A stretch of DNA of 24,026 nucleotides from Phoronis ovalis (taxonomy: Eukaryota > Phoronida > Phoronidae), in the NCBI GenBank assembly GCA_028565635.1, contig JAOXYB010070723.1:1-24026 (forward strand), read 5' to 3'. Of the stretch, positions 1 to 10,302 are shown one piece after another; position 1 is the stretch's first letter, and each line of letters opens with the position of its first letter. The translations under genes and the position numbers were made by a program. The notes beneath the pieces are model-generated. The model ran no database searches and was not told the DNA's origin. It worked only from the letters and a program-made list of their open reading frames with translations.

Positions 1-60
1 TTAGACCATGAAGAAAGCAAGTAGAATACAACTACTACTAGTACCATACGTACATTACGG

Positions 61-90
61 ACACACACACATATATATATATATATACAC
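61..90. repeat. compound (CA)n/(TA)n microsatellite
   Basis: Five AC units (61-70) run directly into eight AT units (71-86) and then two more AC units. This is a simple-sequence repeat with no coding content. Confidence 0.95.
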
Positions 91-3000
91 TTGGGAATTG
101 CACAAACGAATGCCAAGTATGGAAGTCAGAAGCAATAATTAAAGCTTCTGTTTGAACATCATTAACAGTACGTTATATTACATTTCACAATTTGATTTGC
201 TTGGCAACTAATAGACTTATCTTGTTTTAAACATTAAAATTTGTGTAGCTTGTTCTGGAACATGAAACCTGCCTTGTTAAATAATGTCACACCTTCAGAT
301 GACAAGAATGTCACAAACAAAATTAACTAATCACATCAATTTATCACCCTGTGAGGAATGGGCTAAAGGATTTGGGTATGAGTCTGGTAGACAGTCTGTG
401 TGGTGATTATAGAAAGATAAAACTTGATTTAAAGCTTCATTTTGAGAATAAAATATTGCTTATATGGTGAGTTTTACTAAATACTATATTGATGATGGTG
501 CTTCTAGGAAGAATATGGTAACTTTACAAATAAAGTCATGAAAACAGAGCCTTATTGCAAAATTAGATCACAAAAATTATTCCCAGCTGGCTTGAGAATA
601 GCACACATGGTTCCATTAAAACATTCTGCAAAGAATAAACTCTGCTAGGTGCATTTAACTACTCTACATACAAAAAATGTGTACATTATGCTACACAAAT
701 TTTAATGTCTTAAACTTCAGTACAAAGGATAAGAAAAAAATTATACATAGACATATGGTGAATTCATATCTTGGGATTCAATATCTCCTGGGATTCTAAA
801 GTTGGCACTGGTGTTTAAGTAGTCTTGGAAAATGGTCCCACTTTTTCTGCATATGGCAACAAAAATCTGGAATAAAGTTTTGCTTTCCTTCCCTTGTACT
901 TTTGTGCAAGTTATCTGGCATGTTTTTTTTCTAGACTGTGTTAAAGAATGCTTATTTTAGCAGTTAGGTTGAAATTTAATCAAGTTTCTATTTTGTGCAT
1001 CCAATTTTCTTTAATTTTGTATTTAATGTGTTTGGAAGTTCTTGAAATTTGTGCACACATCGTATGCACACAGCTAGAAATTTACTCACTATTTTAAATC
1101 CTGTTCTTATATCGTTTTTCATTTTAAAATATATGTACTTTATATAGCAATCTTAGAAGTTCGTGTTGTCAGTCACTTTACATCTTAACATAGTATTCAT
1201 TGCTGTCTCAAAAATTGGATAGCAGTTTTCAATTCTTTGAAGTGAATTCGTTATTGCTTGCAGCAGTCTGTGGCAGTAACAAGGATTACATATTTAGACC
1301 ATATGAACCAACACCTCAGGGGATCTTAAAAGCAAAAATAACAGACATACACAAATATGTAAATCTAGATTATTTAAGAAAATAGACAAAGGTATCTTCA
1401 GTTGTAAGTTGTGCTTTCTGTCCAGAGGCGGGTCTATACACCTCTGAGTCTATGAAGCAGGTGCCCTATTTTATTGACATTTCAACTAGAATTGATAATT
1501 AGCTTGTGGCTGGCTAATACTGTAAAAATTCCTGAAGTGACTAATGTCTGCAGTTTCCAAGGAGCATTTACATAAATTATACAGCACTAACTATGTGCAA
1601 TCTAGTTTATATTCAGTAACCACATTGAAAGTTAGCAATATTACTTTGAAAATTAGGGTGATATGATTGGAATCTAATTTGAATAATAGATAAACAGCTG
1701 TAATGAATGAAGTGACATCAGTCATGTACACTAATTGTAATATTGTAATAATTGGAATATCTTGACTAAACAAGGTTAGAAGAAAAATAAGTTTGTTTGG
1801 CATAGTCCAACTGCCCTGAAAAAAGGCCTTACTCAAAACTTTTTTTTACATGAATCCTGTCATCTTTTTTATATTAATGATAAAAATGTTGTAACATTCA
1901 TAAGAATCATACAGGAAAACAAAGTGAAGTAAAACTGTCATTGGGTTGCCATAGTTTCTTTACATGCCCTCAGAAATGATACATTTTAATTTACCTTCCT
2001 ATAGAACCCTGTCGGGCTATAGCAAACAAAAAAAAATTATTTAACCTTGTTCAAGCTGTTAATGTATTATAGTAATTTCATTTTAAGCTTGAAACTTTCA
2101 TTTTGTCTGTAACACCATTAAACACTTGATAACTCTTTAACATCTGTACAAAGTGTTGTAACTTCTTGAATCAATACCTTGGTTTATCATTATGCAATAT
2201 TATGGAAATCTGCAAGCTTAGGAATCTGAGTGTGAAGATTTGAACTGTTTGTTTAGTTAGCAGAACCTGGGTGGATGTTTTGGAGGACCGTGCTGCTGAT
2301 ATCATTTTGCAGGGTGATGATTTGACTGTGAAGCATATGATGAAATGTCAAAGTCTCACTGTATGCCCTTTGCTGATTGTGTAATCAATAGCTATTATTT
2401 TATAGTATAAAAAGTAGTCAGTAACGTCTGTTATGTGTGCTTAATGGACTCTTGGGGCTATTGTTTTTATTTTCTGTTGTTAGTCTGAATTAGCTTGATT
2501 TCATTTTGATTTGGCTTCTAGGCGTCTTAATTTATTAGAACTAGATTTGAAGATACTCTATCTAAGCTATTATGCATAATGATGACGCAAATGTTTCTAC
2601 TGGCATTGGATCTTTTGTATTATTAAGGAACATGGTTCTTGAAATTGTTTATGTACTGACACCCAGATTCCAAAGTCAGTGTTCAGTTTGTATAAGCCCC
2701 AAACAGAGGTATTTGCAGATAAAATTAGACATTCTTTCTATAATAATACAAGTTTAATAATATGGCAGCTAAGGTAGTATGTGGTGCTATGTCTTTGATT
2801 TACCTATTCTATGACATAACAAGTATTGATATCTCGCAAATGGTTGTAAAATGCTAGAAATTTTCTGTTTAGTTGTTCAAGCTGTTTTCATGATCCTTTC
2901 TACAGTTCCTTCTTAATTCGTAATTATTGATTGCTGCTCTACTTTACCTTGCTTTCATCAATACAGGTTATAGAGTTAGCTTATAATTAAATTTGCAAGC

Positions 3001-3210
3001 AGTAATTCTGCTGTGGAATTATATTTGCATATTTATACCGTAGCATCGCTGTTGTGTAGTATTGTATGAATAACATTTAGTAGTCGTAATTCTGGCTGTG
3101 TAAATATGTCCTTGTTCAGTTATCATGAACTGATGCTATACCCATATTATTGACCCATTATTAATCAAAGGCATTTGTAGCAATAGCTTTAAAGACTGTA
3201 CTTGACAATA

Positions 3211-3539
3211 GCTCCATTCACACTTACACCTGGAGCGCTTCATTTTCCGTCCACACTGGCATGCTTTAATTTGCTTCCATCTTCAAATACATATATAAAT
3301 ACATATAATTTATTAAAAATCAGCTCGTGGCAGAAAGCGAATTGAAGTCGCTTCGTGTCCACACTTGCAAGTTAAGTCGCTTAAAGCGCATCAGGAAAAA
3401 GTTAATTCACCTCGGGAAGAGGATTAATTTTTGCTTGATGCGCTTTATTTTAATGCTCTTGAAGCAAATTAATCGCGTACACACTAGAGGCTGAAGCGCA
3501 TTATTATAAAGCGCTCTAAGTCGTAAGTCTGAATGGGCC
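3211..3539. mobile_element. fold-back / MITE-like element with imperfect terminal inverted repeats
   Basis: The two ends are inverted copies of each other. The left arm (3211-3240) and the reverse complement of the right arm (3510-3539) share CCATTCA, ACTTAC and AGCGCTT in the same order, with about three quarters of the bases identical. A TA dinucleotide flanks each side (3209-3210 and 3540-3541) and could be the target-site duplication. Inside is a second inverted repeat: the arm near 3375-3410 and the arm near 3420-3450 both contain AAAGCGCATCA and TTAAT blocks in opposite orientation. The interior carries no open frame, so this looks like a non-autonomous DNA transposon of about 330 bp. 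TA duplication hints at a Tc1/mariner-like or similar superfamily, but the family is not identified. Confidence 0.65.
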
Positions 3540-4077
3540 TATAATCTACTCTTTTTGCATCTATGTTACCAATGCAATCTTCCAAGAGCTTTGTGAGTCA
3601 GTGAGATCAAAGAAAAGTGTTTGTTACAAGGCCTGTGTCCAGTGTATAACTGGGTCAAGCCTGGGTAAAGTATCTTAAATCTGATTTTTGGGTATCCACA
3701 CCTAGCACCAATAAGATTTTAAAACTGAATGAAAAAGAATTGTACTTGCACAGTATATTTCATGCTTTCTTTAGCTCTAAGGTCAACCAAATATTATTTT
3801 GATTTTGTAGTCCTGTGCACTTGAGAAGAAAAGCATAAAAAGCTATAATGTCAATGAGTTATTATTTCCTTTGATTAAAAGTGAGTGTAGTTGAGTTGAG
3901 TTTTATGTAGACATATAGGTTTGTATACTTAGTTTTCACAAGTGTAAATTAATTTATTGTAAAGTATCCTCAGTGCTTTATAGGTCTTGTTAAAATAGCA
4001 CATATTGAAACTGTAATTTAATATAATTAAAATAACATTTGTCAGTGAATACTATCTTGTGGCTACTGAATCATATG

Positions 4078-4083
4078 TTTATT
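4078..4083 (-). terminator. candidate poly(A) signal, glycosyltransferase gene
   Basis: The minus strand reads AATAAA here, about 85 nt downstream of the glycosyltransferase stop codon. This is a normal distance for a short 3' UTR. Another AATAAA on the minus strand lies at 3953-3958. Confidence 0.4.
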
Positions 4084-4164
4084 TTGTACATAGACTAATA
4101 TGCCATCTGCTGGTAAATACATAACCTAACATAGCCTTGTTGAAATACACTGTTGACGTCTTGA

Positions 4165-4170
4165 TTTATT
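4165..4170 (-). terminator. AATAAA overlapping the glycosyltransferase stop codon
   Basis: The last sense codon AAA and the stop TAA, plus the following A, spell AATAAA on the minus strand. If used as a poly(A) signal it would leave a 3' UTR of only about 10-30 nt. The next AATAAA at 4078-4083 is an alternative. Confidence 0.3.
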
Positions 4171-5701
4171 TTACATGACGAACATAAATTTCGTCTAACA
4201 TTAATTTCATTGCGTCTAGATGTTGATTGTTAGAAGGTGGATAACTGTATTGTAGCATATGTGCATATTGCTTTATTGCAATTTGAGCATTTGCAGTCCA
4301 GTTTTTTGGAACAGTTTTCATCATTTCTAATACAGTCTCCTTACTTTTTTTTGTATCTGTTTTGGACAATTTGAAAGCAAATTCTTGATAGGGTAAGACA
4401 TCTTCAAAAGGGTATTTGACTGGATAATCCAGTTTAAATATAACCGGTATACAACCTCCAAGTATTGAGTCGTAAAATGATTTCCTAGTAGGAGAGTCAC
4501 CTGGTGGCTGCAAACAGAACACGGAATGTTGCATCCAGTCCATGGTGTACTGATTATGTTTTCCACGACATTCTGGTGTAGCTAAATGTATGGACCAAAT
4601 GCTTTCATGCTTTGACATAAATGTCCTGTAACTTTCTTGTGTGACCTTGAATTGGTCCAGTAGTTTGGCGCGAAAAAGGTTTGACCGTCTTGTACCGGCA
4701 GCCAAGAATAAATATACTAAACGATTTTTAACAGATTTGTGAATCGATGTGAAACCCTTCGCTACATTTTGAATTTCTGTTGACTTTATGTGTCCATACG
4801 CTGGGTATGGTACTACAATCATGTCTTTAGCATTGTAATTTAAATAACTACGAATCTGGGGATTAAATTCTTGTTCCATCCCTATAAATGTAACATTCTT
4901 TAACTCCTTATACTTTAGCAACGGGCAAGTAGGCGTACTGACTTCTCGTTCAATTTTACCTATAGTCATGATGTGTGGCTTTGTCGAGAAATGTTTCAGT
5001 GCTGTCACATACATAATAAATTCGTCCATTATCAACTTTATAGGCGATTGATGACAGAAGCAGCCCAATCCAGCATAAAACGGTATATAGAACACGTCGG
5101 CTTTTTCTGGATCAAACGTTCGATAAGGACTATATAATAACTGATGATGAATGATAACTTCTAAAGCAAACTGATTTGTGTCATGTACATTCATAACGTC
5201 ATCTTCGTACATGAGGGGACCCATGCCACAGTTTTCGAATTGAGAGCATGGTGCTGTTGACTGTTTCACACATTTTAAGATATCCTTGTTGTACTGAGGT
5301 GGAAGATCATAGATGTAAATTTTAAATGGTGTCTTTTCATCTTGTCCTTCATATAGTATAGGATCACACTGGGTAACGTTTCCGTAGCTATGAATATCAC
5401 TTGGTGTTAGTACCTTTACTTTTGGCTTTGGCACCATTTTAATTGGCTGCACATTTTCTTGGACAACTTCTGAATTTTTTTTATACTTTAATGGTTTTGT
5501 GTCATCGGTCCTGTTTGATTTATAACCATCCTGCCCTCTGTCATGTTCACGGATATTGTTTGGTCCATCATAAATAACACTGGTGCTTTCTGCCACACTT
5601 TGTTGTAGTAATAATAACTGATGAAGGGCGACAATCACAAGTATGACTATGACAGCCCTCAAAACTCTGCTAGGAGAAAACAACTTCTGAACTGCCTTCA
5701 T
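4166..5701 (-). CDS. exostosin-family (GT47) glycosyltransferase, MUR3-like, type II membrane protein
   Basis: An uninterrupted frame gives 511 residues from the ATG at 5701, which has A at -3 of the start context. Residues about 16-30 form one hydrophobic span after a short basic N-terminus, the signal-anchor layout of Golgi glycosyltransferases. A polar stem follows, then the exostosin domain from about residue 125 (IYIYDLPPQY). Family landmarks are TNQFALEVIIHH and FYIPFYAGLG (about 170-210), then FCLQPPGDSPTRKS and GGCIPVIF (about 394-421), a region belonging to the nucleotide-sugar-binding half in GT47 enzymes. NxT sequons lie near residues 63, 109, 270 and 468. By family knowledge it should transfer a sugar from a nucleotide sugar in the Golgi lumen; donor and acceptor cannot be read. 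The signature is closer to plant MUR3-type enzymes than to animal EXT/EXTL, and there is no second GT64 domain. It has no coding introns and lies antisense to the FARP gene. Confidence 0.85.
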   Translation of the reverse strand: MKAVQKLFSPSRVLRAVIVILVIVALHQLLLLQQSVAESTSVIYDGPNNIREHDRGQDGYKSNRTDDTKPLKYKKNSEVVQENVQPIKMVPKPKVKVLTPSDIHSYGNVTQCDPILYEGQDEKTPFKIYIYDLPPQYNKDILKCVKQSTAPCSQFENCGMGPLMYEDDVMNVHDTNQFALEVIIHHQLLYSPYRTFDPEKADVFYIPFYAGLGCFCHQSPIKLIMDEFIMYVTALKHFSTKPHIMTIGKIEREVSTPTCPLLKYKELKNVTFIGMEQEFNPQIRSYLNYNAKDMIVVPYPAYGHIKSTEIQNVAKGFTSIHKSVKNRLVYLFLAAGTRRSNLFRAKLLDQFKVTQESYRTFMSKHESIWSIHLATPECRGKHNQYTMDWMQHSVFCLQPPGDSPTRKSFYDSILGGCIPVIFKLDYPVKYPFEDVLPYQEFAFKLSKTDTKKSKETVLEMMKTVPKNWTANAQIAIKQYAHMLQYSYPPSNNQHLDAMKLMLDEIYVRHVK

Positions 5702-5710
5702 TGTAGTCAA

Positions 5711-5726
5711 CTGTAAAGTAAGAAAG
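5711..5726 (-). promoter_or_regulatory. splice acceptor of a 5'UTR intron, glycosyltransferase gene
   Basis: Reading the minus strand into the gene, a pyrimidine-rich tract ends in ACTTTACAG, with the intron finishing at 5711. Nine untranslated bases follow before the ATG at 5701. This also decides the start: an in-frame TTG at 5710 lies at the exon edge and is a poor initiator. So the coding sequence is one exon, but the transcript probably has an upstream untranslated exon. Confidence 0.6.
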
Positions 5727-8530
5727 TCACTTTATTAAAATATGAAAAAAAGTTCCCCATGCCAATCTAACTTCAGATGAAAACTAGATTGACCGAAAGT
5801 AGACCAAATGTAGTCCAGTGAATAATTAAGATATGGAAATTAACGAGGTGCGAGTACCTATCTACACGAAGCACCTACATAGCTGTGTTTAGTATTCTAA
5901 GAGTTGGGGGAGAAGCACCTCCAGTATGTACTCACAGACAATGGAGTTTTGTATCTAATTAAAAAACAGATGTGACGTGTGATTTTAGTGCTAAAAATTT
6001 GTGAGGGTTTGATTGTGTTCATATAAAAACCATATGATGCAGGTACATTGATGTGTAGAGAAATAGTATGAAAAACAATGTTTCAGCTGCCTTCTCAGGA
6101 AATAGTTCTGAATCTAAACTATATATAATGTAGTAATTATAATACCACTTTTCAAAAATTTGTTAAATATTATCTCAAGGTTGCATTGATGTTTAAAGTC
6201 CTGTGAGTGAAAAGTGTAGCTTGCGAAAGTTTTGACAAACAACCAAAGGTTCTATGTACTGTTAGTACTGTTATTTTTCAGTATTATGCATTACAATTGT
6301 AAAATTGTTGTATTTACATTTTGATAATTGCAGACACAAGCAGTTCAGACTAAAACCCAAGGATAATTCAAATTTAGATATGTTTAAATATAAATAAGTT
6401 GTGTCTGCTTATATTGTGTAAAGTTTTATTGACAGTCATATATAATCAATTGACTGGAGCTGTTTCTTTTGCTAGTTCAGGTTTGACAATAAAGGTTATA
6501 GGTTATTACACTGTTGAAATGAAATTTATAATGCTTTTATAAACTTTAGTATGCCTTAGGAGAGAATTATCACAGCTAGCAAATGATTTCTGTACAAACA
6601 GACTTTACAAAGGGACTGATTTTAAAATGGTTCACAAGGGAGCTTTATTTACCTATTCCTTGAGCTGTCTCTTCTTGTGATTGGCACTTTTACCATAATT
6701 GAGTACCTATTTGGATGTTTCCATGGTCTTTGGTCACTATGGTGCTTCTAGTGTCTTCCAGGCTGGTTAATCCTAAAGTGTAAAATGCTGTTATGAACCA
6801 CCCAAGTTTATTTTACTAATGTGTTTATAGTTTGAGCAAACAGAATTGACCACAGACCTTTCATCAAACTGTCTATAAACTAGCTGAGTTTGCAAAAATC
6901 CACTTGACAAAGTAGTGATATTCCTCAGCTACCAACATCAGCCAGTGAGTATAAAGTGGGTTGTTGAAGAGATTTGAAATTTCTAGCCCAGAATGTTGAT
7001 GGAATTGTATTCTGTTTTGTTTGGTTAGTCAAAGTTAATGTCAGGTTGGCATATGCTTAGCTAGTTTACAGTTTGTGGTGTACCTTCAAAATATTATATA
7101 CTATTTCCTATGAAAATTAGTCTGCTTGTATATCAACAATGTTTTGATTAGACCTGAAAAATCATGCCCGTTCTATACCACAGAAGCTATAAAATCTACC
7201 CATTCCATATTAAAATTCGATGACCCATACTAGCAGCTATTTCTGGTCAGCCTCATATACTAACATACCCTGGGAGTGAAAAGCTTCCATTATTACCACT
7301 TTAAAGATCTTTTCTCTTTTGTTTGTTCATGACAATTTCTTTAATTCTGTAATTACTTGAACATTTGCATTCACTGACTAGATAGAAAGAGAAAAATATT
7401 TTATTCTTTAGGACTAAATTTTATCAAGGTGTTTAATGGAATATGAAAACTTACCTGATGGTCTATTTATTTATATCCAGCTTTGAAACACCTTTGCAGC
7501 TACAAGTTAGTTACATATAAAAATCAGAAGTAACCACCTTTATTCAGTAGTATTACAGTAGCTGTTGCTAGTCAAATGTCCAACCTTCCCAAGCACAAAA
7601 TGTTTTTCACTGTATATAAATTGATATAAGTATAGAGGCTAGGTGACCCATTATATCCCAGTTTGCTCAGTAGCTCTTTACAATTTCGGTCAAGCATTGT
7701 ATCATTACTCAGTGATGCCAAATATGCATTGTGACCTCATTCAGGCCTCAGGTACACTCCTACCTTGAACTATTTCCCTACCTTAAGAATGTCATGTAGA
7801 AAAATAACACTAACATTTCAACTGTATTTGTTCAGGGCTAACATTGTATATGTAAACTACTTTCCTGCCAGTTCTGTCCTGCTTCAATTGTTAAGTAATA
7901 AGCTTAGCTTTGGATCAATAATTTACCAATGCTGATGCACAATCAATATGTTAAGTTTATCAAAGCTTTGAAATTTCATCGACCACAAGATAAAATTTTC
8001 CATTTTCCTGTGAAATATTAAAAATATACTATACTGCTGCAAGCTGTTTGAAATGCCTGAATCTTCCAGATGTTTTATTTTCTTAAGGCATTTCAGTACT
8101 GAATGAAGGCTTATGCAATAATTATGACTTATAGGGTATACCATATTAAGTGATGTTAATTTGTACAGGAGTCATGTGTTTGAACTCTGATTAAGATAAA
8201 CTTAAATAGTCAATCCTTGACAGTTAATTTTCATGAGGATGAACATGTAGCCAAGGCCTAGGGAAAAAATATATGTGGTTTCCGTAGCCTGACCGGTCCT
8301 AATTTTAACACACGCCCACACCCAACCATGAAGTGTTTTTTACACATTTCTCAGCAAACATCTGTGTTGTGATTCTTTTTATTTTATCTTTGTTGTTCTG
8401 AACAGTAAAAAAATTACCTACCTACCCGACTTTATGTTGGATTGCTTCCATGTTGCTCTTCAAAATTTGGGATTGCTTTGTACTAAAATATTTTTTTAAT
8501 CACAAATATATGCTCGTCTTCTTTTTACAG
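5727..8530. other. non-coding region between the glycosyltransferase and the first FARP exon
   Basis: About 2.8 kb of AT-rich sequence without a supported coding exon. On the minus strand CAG|GTAAGT (exon side 7455-7457, intron beginning at 7454) matches the donor consensus fully. It could pair with the acceptor at 5711 to make a 5'UTR intron of about 1.74 kb. The minus-strand promoter is not identifiable. On the plus strand this is most likely intron of the FARP gene. Confidence 0.5.
7449..7457 (-). promoter_or_regulatory. candidate 5'UTR splice donor for the glycosyltransferase gene
   Basis: The minus strand reads CAG|GTAAGT, a full consensus donor, about 1.75 kb upstream of the coding exon. 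It is a candidate partner for the acceptor at 5711. Other weaker minus-strand donors exist between them, so the pairing is inferred. Confidence 0.3.
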
Positions 8531-8757
8531 TACAAAGCGATGGGCTGCGATTTATTGGAAGCAGTAGTGAAGCATTTAAGACTATTAGAAGCTGATTACT
8601 TTAGTTTAGAATACAAAGATCCGACGGGAGCATTACGGTGGTTGGATAATGATAAATATATCGTCAAACAGACTGGCTCGCACCATGATATGTCATTTCG
8701 TTTTTCTGTTAAGTTTTATACACCGGATCCAGGTTTACTAGAGGAAGAGTTCACAAG
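8531..8757 (+). CDS. FARP (FARP1/FARP2-like): FARP-like FERM-RhoGEF, window exon 1 (FERM F1 lobe)
   Basis: The acceptor CTTTTTACAG precedes the exon and AAG|GTAATT ends it in phase 2. The 75 codons match the F1 ubiquitin-like lobe of FERM domains, with LLEADYFSLEY, WLDNDKYIVKQ and FRFSVKFYTPDP in family order. It starts at a position matching an exon boundary in vertebrate FARP genes, after the LDDT-type opening strand, so the initiator exon must lie upstream. I found no exon encoding that opening strand in 1-8530. FARP proteins are membrane-linked Rac/Cdc42-type exchange factors; the FERM domain binds membrane and partners such as plexins. The upstream methionines in this frame (8450) are intronic. 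Confidence 0.88.
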
Positions 8758-8994
8758 GTAATTATTATTCATAATGTCTGTATTATGGCGGTATCATTGT
8801 ATTAAAAGGATTGTTAAATTGTTCATGTCTTTCAGGTTGTAAGTTATTTTGAATAAATGTAGGCAAACTGACATACTTTGATTAAGTGTGTATAAATATT
8901 AGGTTACTGCTCTGTAATTCTTCTTCCAGCAGAAAAAAAATTCTTATTTCTTAACTTATTTATTTTAAAGTGGCATATATGAATCACTTTACAG

Positions 8995-9092
8995 GTACAT
9001 GTTTGCACTGCAGATCAAGAGAGACTTAGCTACAGGAGCCATGCCATGCAATATTAACACTGCAGCATTACTCTCAGCTTATATTGCACAAG
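8995..9092 (+). CDS. FARP (FARP1/FARP2-like): FARP-like, window exon 2 (FERM F1/F2 junction)
   Basis: The acceptor TTTACAG and the donor AAG|GTTAGT give phase 2 in and phase 1 out. The product contains YMFALQIKRDLATGAMPCN and then AALLSAYIAQ, the opening of the FERM F2 (acyl-CoA-binding-protein-like) lobe. The R codon is split with exon 1. The preceding intron (8758-8994) is 237 bp. Confidence 0.88.
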
Positions 9093-9473
9093 GTTAGTTG
9101 TAATGTTTACTGTTTACACTCTTGAGAAAGGATTTATAAATTACAATTTTGTTTTTGTGTTATATTTTGGAGTATGCTCTTGAACCTTTGATCTCTTATC
9201 TTGAGCATTAGGAACATAGGATTGGCTCCAACACCATTGCCATGTGCTCAAGCTATTATACTGACTAACACTTTTCTACTCTCACATGATCGGGGAAACA
9301 GATACCTTGATGCACATTGTTGGCAAGCCTTGAATGGTGTGCCATCTGGTGGGAGAGATATCACAGGAGACCAATCAAATTTCGGATTTGACGTGCGCAG
9401 AATATAGCATGTGATAGAATTCATGTAACTTTAGTAAGTGTCATATAAAATATGTCCGTATTTGATTTTCCAG
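9093..9473 (+). other. FARP intron
   Basis: The intron is 381 bp. A stretch at about 9210-9410 is noticeably less AT-rich than its surroundings and open in one frame, but the peptide matches nothing I know and would break the FERM fold. It may be an old repeat fragment. Confidence 0.7.
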
Positions 9474-9597
9474 CTGAAATGGGCGATTTTAATTATGAAG
9501 AATTTATTGACCATACGTACCTTTCTTCAATAAGATTTGTACCCAACCAAACAGATGAGCTGGAAGAAAAAATTATGGAACACCACAAAAATTTGAT
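9474..9597 (+). CDS. FARP (FARP1/FARP2-like): FARP-like, window exon 3 (FERM F2 lobe)
   Basis: The acceptor TTTTCCAG and the donor GAT|GTAAGT give phase 1 in and phase 2 out. It encodes [18 protein letters not shown], then [19 protein letters not shown], helices of the F2 lobe. In vertebrate FARPs the same segment runs from the GDF motif to the helix before GQTP, and the exon ends at the same place. Confidence 0.87.
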
Positions 9598-9938
9598 GTA
9601 AGTATTTTGTATAAATCGGTGTTATATTTTAATCAGTATTGTTTATTTGTTATGGAGTAAAATTTAAGTTCACCCATTTAGTTGCCACGAAATTGACTGG
9701 AAGAAGAATCGGAGTCTTGAAAAACAAATTTGGTTCAGGTTCTGCGGAGTAATTGTTGAACGTGTGCTTAAGTTAATAATAGTAGCTGGTATGTTTTAAT
9801 TTCACACTGCTGAAATTGGACTATGTATTTCAATAATTATATGTATATGTATATAACCATTTATGTTATCATAAAATGTTTTGAAAAAAATAATTTGCTA
9901 CTATTGTTGTTATTACAAGAATATTTGCTCCTTTTCAG
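9598..9938 (+). other. FARP intron
   Basis: The intron is 341 bp. It contains a small open frame around 9668-9798, judged non-coding because skipping it keeps the FERM helix continuous. Nothing else is visible. Confidence 0.75.
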
Positions 9939-10026
9939 TGGTCATACACCTGCAGATGCTGATTTCCTCCTGTTAGATACAGCGAGGAAAGTTGAAACAT
10001 ATGGAATAATCATGCATCCAGCTAGG
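9939..10026 (+). CDS. FARP (FARP1/FARP2-like): FARP-like, window exon 4 (FERM F2/F3 boundary)
   Basis: The acceptor CTTTTCAG and the donor AGG|GTAAAA give phase 2 in and phase 0 out. It encodes GHTPADADFLLLDTARKVE and YGIIMHPAR. The family pattern of G-x-TPA-x-[AS]DF, then the helix, then MYGI is clear. A TA microsatellite begins 17 nt into the following intron. Confidence 0.88.
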
Positions 10027-10040
10027 GTAAAACAGTTTCC

Positions 10041-10042
<2 letters not shown>

Positions 10043-10080
<38 letters not shown>
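10043..10080. repeat. (TA)19 microsatellite in a FARP intron
   Basis: This is an uninterrupted run of 19 TA dinucleotides, starting 17 nt after the exon 4 donor in a 276-bp intron (10027-10302). Confidence 0.95.
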
Positions 10081-10081
<1 letters not shown>

Positions 10082-10302
10082 TTTCAGTAGTCACAGATCA
10101 GCTGTGTGGTAGCTTGTTGCTGAATATTTTTTGGCCAATATAATTTAAATTTTATCTGGATAACAGATGGGAGCAGGGGGAATTTCATTTTTGCGACATA
10201 TATAGTGATAAATTCCAGCATGTCAATCTTTCTTTGTCATAGTGATTGAATATGTTCTGAAATTATTTCAAGGAAGTATTGCAACCTTCTTAACTGTTTC
10301 AG

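Larger units (their letters stand above)
1..4164. other. AT-rich non-coding region (probably intron of the FARP gene)
   Basis: No convincing gene is visible on either strand. The only open frames are short, AT-rich and without domain similarity. The stretch holds a CA/TA microsatellite at 61-90, a small coding-like patch at 2258-2382 and a fold-back element at 3211-3539. If the missing 5' FERM exons of the FARP gene lie upstream of the window, all of this is the left part of a FARP intron. It could instead be intergenic, or include the 3' UTR of an unseen neighbour. Confidence 0.55.

Noticed and set aside
5702-5710. Upstream TTG as an alternative start of the glycosyltransferase (three extra residues)
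   Set aside because: It lies exactly at a strong splice-acceptor edge, and the ATG at 5701 has a good context.
9201-9407. Open frame within a FARP intron, less AT-rich than its neighbours
   Set aside because: Exons 2 and 3 join in phase and match the FERM fold without it; the peptide resembles no domain I know.
9668-9798. Small open frame ending VERVLKLIIVAGMF
   Set aside because: It sits between exons 3 and 4, whose split ATT codon and following GHTPAD are already continuous with the family; including it would break the F2 lobe.
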